From NCBI RefSeq assembly GCF_017641085.1, contig NZ_JAEPPI010000002.1, positions 496,001 to 560,000 on the forward strand: a stretch of 64,000 nucleotides of DNA, in the 5' to 3' direction. This document shows positions 59,938 through 64,000 of the stretch, in pieces. The position numbers and the translations under genes were made by a program. The DNA comes from Gracilimonas sp. Its GTDB lineage: Bacteria > Bacteroidota > Rhodothermia > Balneolales > Balneolaceae. The first letter of the stretch is position 1, and each line of letters begins with the position of its first letter. A model generated the notes under the pieces. That model did not search any database, was not told where the DNA came from, and saw nothing but the letters and a program-made list of their open reading frames with translations.

Positions 59938-60798
59938 ATGTTGAAATCAATTCTATCTATTCTATTACTAGTTCTATCTTGCCAAATAGCGTTTGCACAG
60001 GATATTGAAGAGTTTTGGTGGGGAGTTACAGATAAATGTTTTGCCGGCTTAAACATTAATAAAAATAATAGCCAATTTATGTCGATGGCTAATAAAAATG
60101 GGACTCTTGATGTTTGGGATATAGAAAAAAAGTGGTTTTCAGGTAAAATAAGTAATCCAAATCTTAGATATAGCTATGAAACATTGAAGGAGGAAATCCC
60201 CGAATTTCCATTAAAAGTAGATAGCACTTCTACAAGTCCTGGCTGTGATTTTACTATTGATAACTCAATTTCATATGAGCTTGAAATATTTGCAACACTA
60301 GTTGATTCTCAAAAAATGGGAAGTATTAATGCTGATATTTTTACATTGCTTAAGAATAATACATCTACTGTTGTTAAGCTAAATGAGTGGTGGTTTGGAA
60401 GGGTTTCTCTGGGAGAAATTGAAAATGCGCTTGAAGATTCTCCGAATAATAAATATGTAAAAGATATTATTTCTAAAAAAAATAGATTTTTTAGAGCTAG
60501 TTCTGTTAGAAGATTTATTGCTACTACTTCAGTGTCAATAAAAGGTATAGAGGCAAGCTTAAAGTTCGATGAAGATAATATTAATCGTATAAAAGCTATT
60601 GTTGAATCTAATCAAGCAGCATTCATCGAGGCAGGGTTTAATTTTGAGTTTACATCAAATACTCAGTTAACATTTGTACACGAGTATGACTCGATTTTTA
60701 TACCATTTTTAAAGTTTTCATATTATAAAGAAGATGGGGTTGTTGGGTTTACAGGTAATGAAGATGGGCTAGTTGATGCGGATTTTGAGGAGTTTTAA
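59938..60798 (+). CDS. Exported protein of unknown function, AT-rich
   Basis: The 286 residues have a signal peptide (about 1-20, ending AFAQ). The mature part has 'EEFWWGVTDKCFAGLNINKN' and 'LNEWWFGRVSLGEIENAL', two related Trp-rich words that may mark repeated units. The C-terminus is acidic. No family is recognised. Very low GC suggests recent acquisition. Repeat copy C follows. Confidence 0.78.
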   Translation: MLKSILSILLLVLSCQIAFAQDIEEFWWGVTDKCFAGLNINKNNSQFMSMANKNGTLDVWDIEKKWFSGKISNPNLRYSYETLKEEIPEFPLKVDSTSTSPGCDFTIDNSISYELEIFATLVDSQKMGSINADIFTLLKNNTSTVVKLNEWWFGRVSLGEIENALEDSPNNKYVKDIISKKNRFFRASSVRRFIATTSVSIKGIEASLKFDEDNINRIKAIVESNQAAFIEAGFNFEFTSNTQLTFVHEYDSIFIPFLKFSYYKEDGVVGFTGNEDGLVDADFEEF

Positions 60799-60836
60799 TG
60801 CTTAAAAATATTATTCTTTCTTGAAAGCGAAAATCT

Positions 60837-60934
60837 GCACTCAAGGGTATTAAAATGCACTTTAATGTGAATTAAAGTAGAATATGCTTTTAGTTTTAAT
60901 GGGTCAAAAATAGGAAAATGAAAGATTTGTTTGC
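60837..60934 (+). repeat. Degenerate direct repeat, copy C
   Basis: It shares AAAATGCACTTTAATG-like centre words with copies A and B, and the 17-mer ATGAAAGATTTGTTTGC with copy A. The stump ORF here is MKDLFAGL (60918-60944). It lies just right of one unknown gene and just left of the end of another. Confidence 0.6.
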
Positions 60935-60948
60935 GGGATTATAAGGTC

Positions 60949-62055
60949 TTATCTATTATCATCATTTTGAAAACTCCTAACTAAATCATCGTAAACCGTC
61001 TTGCCAAGGGTGGAATTTTCTTCTCCAAGTAACTTCAAAAGCTTTTTAATTGAGGAGTAACCTGCACTTGTTAGAATAAGATCATTGATAGTAGAACGAA
61101 CACCAATCTTATTTCTAATTTTATTAACCGAGAGAGGTATTGAAAGACTTGGACTTAGACTTAGTATGTCAAAACTTAAATCAAGGCTGCCAAACTTATC
61201 TGGGCTGTACTTGGCTTCAATATATTTTTGAATTGACTTCAGAGTTTTTGTGTGTTTTGATATTTCTTTTGTGTCATCATGATCTATAGCTTCCTGAAAC
61301 TTTTTTAGCCATGACCTCAGGTCTTCATATTCTTTTCTTAGTTGTAATGCGACTGTAAATAAATCTTCAAAGCTATTTGATTCCTCAATGATTATTGAGA
61401 TTAGTGGAGGGAGTGAGAATTTAGCTTGAATCGACTCTAAGCCCTCATTATCGAAGTAGAGTAATTTGGTTTGATTTGTTGAAATGAAACTTAATGTTTC
61501 AGTATAGGCATCTCTTTTAGCGATCGGAGATTGTTTGAACGCATGACCTCGAAGTGGATGGGGTAAATAGAAGGTTTCATATACATGACCTCTGGCCAGC
61601 ATACCGGCACCGCCCCAAATAAGTTGCGACATGAACTGATCAACATTTCTTTTGTTTTTTACCCATTCCTGTTCATTTTGCAGCTGTATTTCTCGAATAC
61701 TGGAAGTGACACATAGTTGGTAAACAATTGCTTTTCTTACCTCTTTAAGCTTTTCTTCTTGAAAGTCGTGAACCTTAATTAACCCATCCGATTGGATTCT
61801 TTTTAATGAGCTGCTTTCATCCCAAACATTAATAAATTTACTATCTGTGATAATTGTTTCACGAAGAATTAAATTTTGCAGAAAACTAAATAGTGCCTGT
61901 AGCTGTATCAGGCCTGAAGAGATTTTCTCAAAAGAGTGTGAATCATGTTTCTGATCCACAACTAACTTGTCTGTTTGTTCACTTGAAAGTCCTGATTGCC
62001 CTAAATGGGAGATTTCCTGCAAGGTCCAGTTATCTAATAAGATTTGATTGGGCAT
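60949..62055 (-). CDS. Unknown helical protein in the accessory island
   Basis: The 368 residues have no signal peptide or membrane helix. The protein is mainly helical with charged segments ('LRKEYEDLRSWLKKFQEAI', 'HTKTLKSIQKYIEAKYSPDKF' in part). There is a central 'MSQLIWGGAGMLARGHVYETF' (read as 'LIWGGAGMLARGHVYE') and 'HPLRGHAF'. No family is recognised. Its place between repeat C and an AbiE module, its low GC and its single-gene form suggest an island gene, possibly defence-related. Confidence 0.78.
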   Translation of the reverse strand: MPNQILLDNWTLQEISHLGQSGLSSEQTDKLVVDQKHDSHSFEKISSGLIQLQALFSFLQNLILRETIITDSKFINVWDESSSLKRIQSDGLIKVHDFQEEKLKEVRKAIVYQLCVTSSIREIQLQNEQEWVKNKRNVDQFMSQLIWGGAGMLARGHVYETFYLPHPLRGHAFKQSPIAKRDAYTETLSFISTNQTKLLYFDNEGLESIQAKFSLPPLISIIIEESNSFEDLFTVALQLRKEYEDLRSWLKKFQEAIDHDDTKEISKHTKTLKSIQKYIEAKYSPDKFGSLDLSFDILSLSPSLSIPLSVNKIRNKIGVRSTINDLILTSAGYSSIKKLLKLLGEENSTLGKTVYDDLVRSFQNDDNR

Positions 62056-62193
62056 GAATTAATTTTTTGGGTTTATCTGCTTTGCATAATGTAAGAATAC
62101 AGAGACTAAAGGGGATAAGCTATGCAGTTAGTAAATAACGCCATCTTATCCAATCACTTAATACTTGTATTTAATTATGCTTTTTTAGTTCTT

Positions 62194-62232
62194 AACTGCA
62201 TAACTGGATGAATTCCGTCCAGTAATGCAGTT
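62194..62232. promoter_or_regulatory. Large inverted repeat at the abiE promoter/start (candidate AbiEi operator)
   Basis: The arms AACTGCATAACTGGA (62194-62208) and TCCAGTAATGCAGTT (62218-62232) match at 14 of 15 positions around a 9-bp centre. The right arm contains the first ATG (62225). A third ATGCAGTT half site lies at 62122-62129. Known: AbiEi antitoxins repress their own operon by binding inverted repeats in the promoter. Confidence 0.7.
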
Positions 62233-63052
62233 GAAAACTAAAATGAACAACGGGAATACATACGAATACCTTAGCCGCTACTTAGACCAACTCCGAAGCA
62301 GAGGGCGATATACATTTACTGGGGATGATGTCATTTCGGAGTTTAATTTATCTGATGAGGCTTATCAAAAAGTTATTCAGCGCCTTTCCGATAAAGATCG
62401 AATATCAAGGCTCCGACAAAATTTTTACCTAATCATTCCTCCGGAATACGCATCCCGCCAAACCCTACCCTTGGGTTATTTCATTGATGATCTGATGAAA
62501 TTCCTGGAAAGGGATTATTATGTGGGGCTACTAACCGCAGCCATGTATCATGGAGCTGCTCATCAACAACCACAAACACAATTCGTGGTCTCAGAGCCTC
62601 CTTATTTAAGACCAATCAAAAACAGACAGCAATCTATTGTCTTTTGCCTGAAAAAAGGCTGGAATGCTGATTTTGTAACTCAACAGAAAACAGATGCGGG
62701 ATATATTAATATTTCAAATCCGGCATTAACGGCTCTTGACTTGGTCTCTTACTCAGACCGTATTGGTGGTATAAACCGAGCCGCCACGGTTCTGGCTGAA
62801 TTAGTCATTGAGCTGAAACCAGACACAATGGCAAAAGCAGCAGAGGATTTCTCTCAAACCACAACCCTTCAACGTTTAGGTTATTTGTTTGATGAGGTTC
62901 TTCAGGAAACCACACTGGCTGATGCCATATATAGTGTATTAGACAACCGGAATTACTATCCAACTCAGCTAAATCCCAAAACAGACACCGAAAACCAAAA
63001 AGCACCTAACCGTTGGAAAATTATCCCAAATATGAATGTAGAGGTTGACTAA
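62225..63052 (+). CDS. abiEi: AbiEi-family type IV antitoxin
   Basis: The 275 residues have an N-terminal winged-helix region ('RYTFTGDDVISEFNLSDEAY', 'RISRLRQNFYLIIPPEY'). The AbiEi C-terminal domain follows: 'YVGLLTAAMYHGAAHQQPQ', 'TQFVVSEPP' and 'ISNPALTALDLVSYSDRIGG'. The first ATG (62225) lies inside the operator-like repeat. ATG 62243 (MNNGNTYEYL) is an alternative start. It neutralises AbiEii and represses the operon. The stop is 2 bp before abiEii. Confidence 0.92.
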   Translation: MQLKTKMNNGNTYEYLSRYLDQLRSRGRYTFTGDDVISEFNLSDEAYQKVIQRLSDKDRISRLRQNFYLIIPPEYASRQTLPLGYFIDDLMKFLERDYYVGLLTAAMYHGAAHQQPQTQFVVSEPPYLRPIKNRQQSIVFCLKKGWNADFVTQQKTDAGYINISNPALTALDLVSYSDRIGGINRAATVLAELVIELKPDTMAKAAEDFSQTTTLQRLGYLFDEVLQETTLADAIYSVLDNRNYYPTQLNPKTDTENQKAPNRWKIIPNMNVEVD

Positions 63053-63054
63053 CT

Positions 63055-63852
63055 ATGATCCCTAAAGCATACATAGATGCATGGCGGTCTGTAGCTCCAT
63101 GGACTGAATCTTCACAGGTTGAACAGGATTTGGTTATTTCCAGGGCCGTTGTGGAGATCTTTTCCAATGATTTTTTGAAGGAAAACCTCGCATTCCGAGG
63201 TGGTACAGCGTTGCACAAACTCTACCTGCATCCTCAGGCGAGGTATTCGGAAGATATTGATTTAGTACAGCTACATTCTGGGCCAGCCAAACCTATGCTT
63301 GAAGCTATTCGGGATCAGTTAATTTTCCTGGGTGGGAAAGATGACCGGCAAGTAAAACTGAATGAGCATAACTGCACGGTCTACTATCAATTTGAAACGG
63401 AAATGAGTCCCCCGCCAAGCATGCGGGTAAAAATTGAAATCAATACACGAGAACATTTCAATGTGTTGGGGTTACAGAAAGAAACTTTTTCCGTAGATAA
63501 TCCCTGGTATCAGGGAAGTGCGGAAGTAACGACTTATCAGCCAGAAGAGCTTTTAGGTACCAAACTCAGAGCATTATACCAGCGAAAAAAAGGCCGGGAT
63601 TTATTCGACCTCCACTATGCTTTGGAAAACCTTGATGTAGATATAGACAAAATAATTGAGTGTTTTCATGCCTACATGGAACAGGAAGACAACAAAGCCC
63701 CTACAGCCCGTGAATTCGAGCTTAATCTGGAAGAGAAGATGCAAGATGATGAGTTTACTGGGGATATTATGGCTTTACTCAGACCTGAAATTGAATATGA
63801 TCAGGTTAAAGCATATCAACAACTTCAGAAATTAATTATACAACGGCTTTAA
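63055..63852 (+). CDS. abiEii: AbiEii-family nucleotidyltransferase toxin
   Basis: The 265 residues carry DUF1814 motifs: 'FRGGTALHKLYL' (Gly49-Gly50-Thr51, Lys55), 'YSEDIDLV' (Ser65, Asp67, Asp69), and 'ELLGTKLRALYQRKKGRDLFDLHYAL' (read as 'KLRALYQRKKGRDLFDL'). It is a polymerase-beta-like nucleotidyltransferase. AbiEii-class toxins block growth and can abort phage infection, and some modify tRNA. It is coupled to abiEi with a 2-bp gap. Confidence 0.94.
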   Translation: MIPKAYIDAWRSVAPWTESSQVEQDLVISRAVVEIFSNDFLKENLAFRGGTALHKLYLHPQARYSEDIDLVQLHSGPAKPMLEAIRDQLIFLGGKDDRQVKLNEHNCTVYYQFETEMSPPPSMRVKIEINTREHFNVLGLQKETFSVDNPWYQGSAEVTTYQPEELLGTKLRALYQRKKGRDLFDLHYALENLDVDIDKIIECFHAYMEQEDNKAPTAREFELNLEEKMQDDEFTGDIMALLRPEIEYDQVKAYQQLQKLIIQRL

Positions 63853-63885
63853 AATATTAATTAATCCAAAATACCAAGGGGGTTT

Positions 63886-64000
63886 ATGTGGCTACGTGAT
63901 CTTAGTATCAAGAATTTTAGAAAAATAGAATCTTTAAATGTCACTTTTCAGAAAGGTCTTTCAATATTAGTTGGTGAGAATAATTCCGGTAAGACAGCAA
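63886..64000 (+). CDS. OLD/RecF-like AAA ATPase, N-terminus only (3' truncated)
   Basis: ATG 63886 follows a strong AAGGGGG site. The 38 visible codons read 'LRDLSIKNFRKIESLNVTF', 'GLSILVGENNSGKTA', the N-terminus and Walker A of SMC-like ATPases of the OLD/RecF/AAA_15 group. Such proteins include OLD-family nucleases and the GajA subunit of Gabija. The visible part cannot distinguish them. It starts 33 bp after abiEii. Confidence 0.85.
   Translation, partial: MWLRDLSIKNFRKIESLNVTFQKGLSILVGENNSGKTA

Noticed and set aside
51813-60934. Repeats A, B and C considered as attC-like recombination sites
   Set aside because: They have no paired arms or core words. Their conserved parts look like a promoter, a ribosome-binding site and the first codons of a gene.
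1-64000. CRISPR arrays, tRNA genes and rRNA genes
   Set aside because: Looked for by eye. No regularly spaced direct repeats, no tRNA cloverleaf with a TTCRA arm, and no rRNA core sequence were recognised.

Overview
The window looks like a chromosomal segment of a Balneolota (Balneola/Gracilimonas-like) bacterium or a close relative in the Bacteroidota/FCB group. This is an inference. It rests on a secreted protein with the FCB-type C-terminal sorting domain (NYPNPFNPSTTISF), many orphan HisKA_2 sensor kinases, the Bacteroidota-type Cys-poor TraR/DksA protein, lipoprotein signal peptides, and an S16 ribosomal protein with a very long acidic tail. No tRNA, rRNA or CRISPR array was seen. One structural RNA, RNase P RNA, is present on the minus strand.

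The left three quarters (1 to about 51,700) are mostly core genome. They hold a Ser/Thr kinase with TPRs (cut by the left edge), an MscS channel, MarC, DinB and AGCS transporters, a RAYT transposase bracketed by mirrored REP-like palindromes, a metalloprotease, aat, and an ECF sigma/anti-sigma/secreted-protein operon. The third gene of that operon carries a 141-bp palindromic element inserted in frame ahead of its signal peptide. Next come the translation cluster ffh-rpsP-rimM-trmD-rplS-adk, MFS and SSS transporters, several HisKA_2 kinases (one with an OB-fold-like periplasmic region, one degenerate), arginine deiminase, an S2P protease, smpB, rnpB with a palindromic insert, a Cys-less zinc-ribbon protein with its NIF3-family neighbour, yggS with a DivIVA-like gene, punA, an isoaspartyl peptidase, a LytS/LytTR pair and YceI.

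From about 51,700 to the right edge the window is accessory and mostly AT-rich. It holds a two-gene membrane/GAF-like module between direct repeats, an SRAP (HMCES/YedK) protein, a Y-family polymerase with a divergent unknown partner, an AbiEi/AbiEii toxin-antitoxin pair, two unrecognised genes, and the start of an OLD/RecF-like ATPase. It is probably a DNA-repair and defence island.

The most striking find is at 54,994-57,811. The gene for the T9SS-sorted secreted protein has the anatomy of an integron gene cassette. A GTTAGGT core lies before the gene, and a matching ACCTAAC core follows its stop codon. An attC-type hairpin with two single bulged bases (an extra C and an extra A) lies 1.4 kb further on. 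Between the ACCTAAC core and the hairpin sits an IS1111-group IS110-family element with 9-bp subterminal inverted repeats and a structured 3' non-coding region, a candidate bridge RNA. No integron integrase is visible in the window, so this would be a solitary cassette away from any integron.
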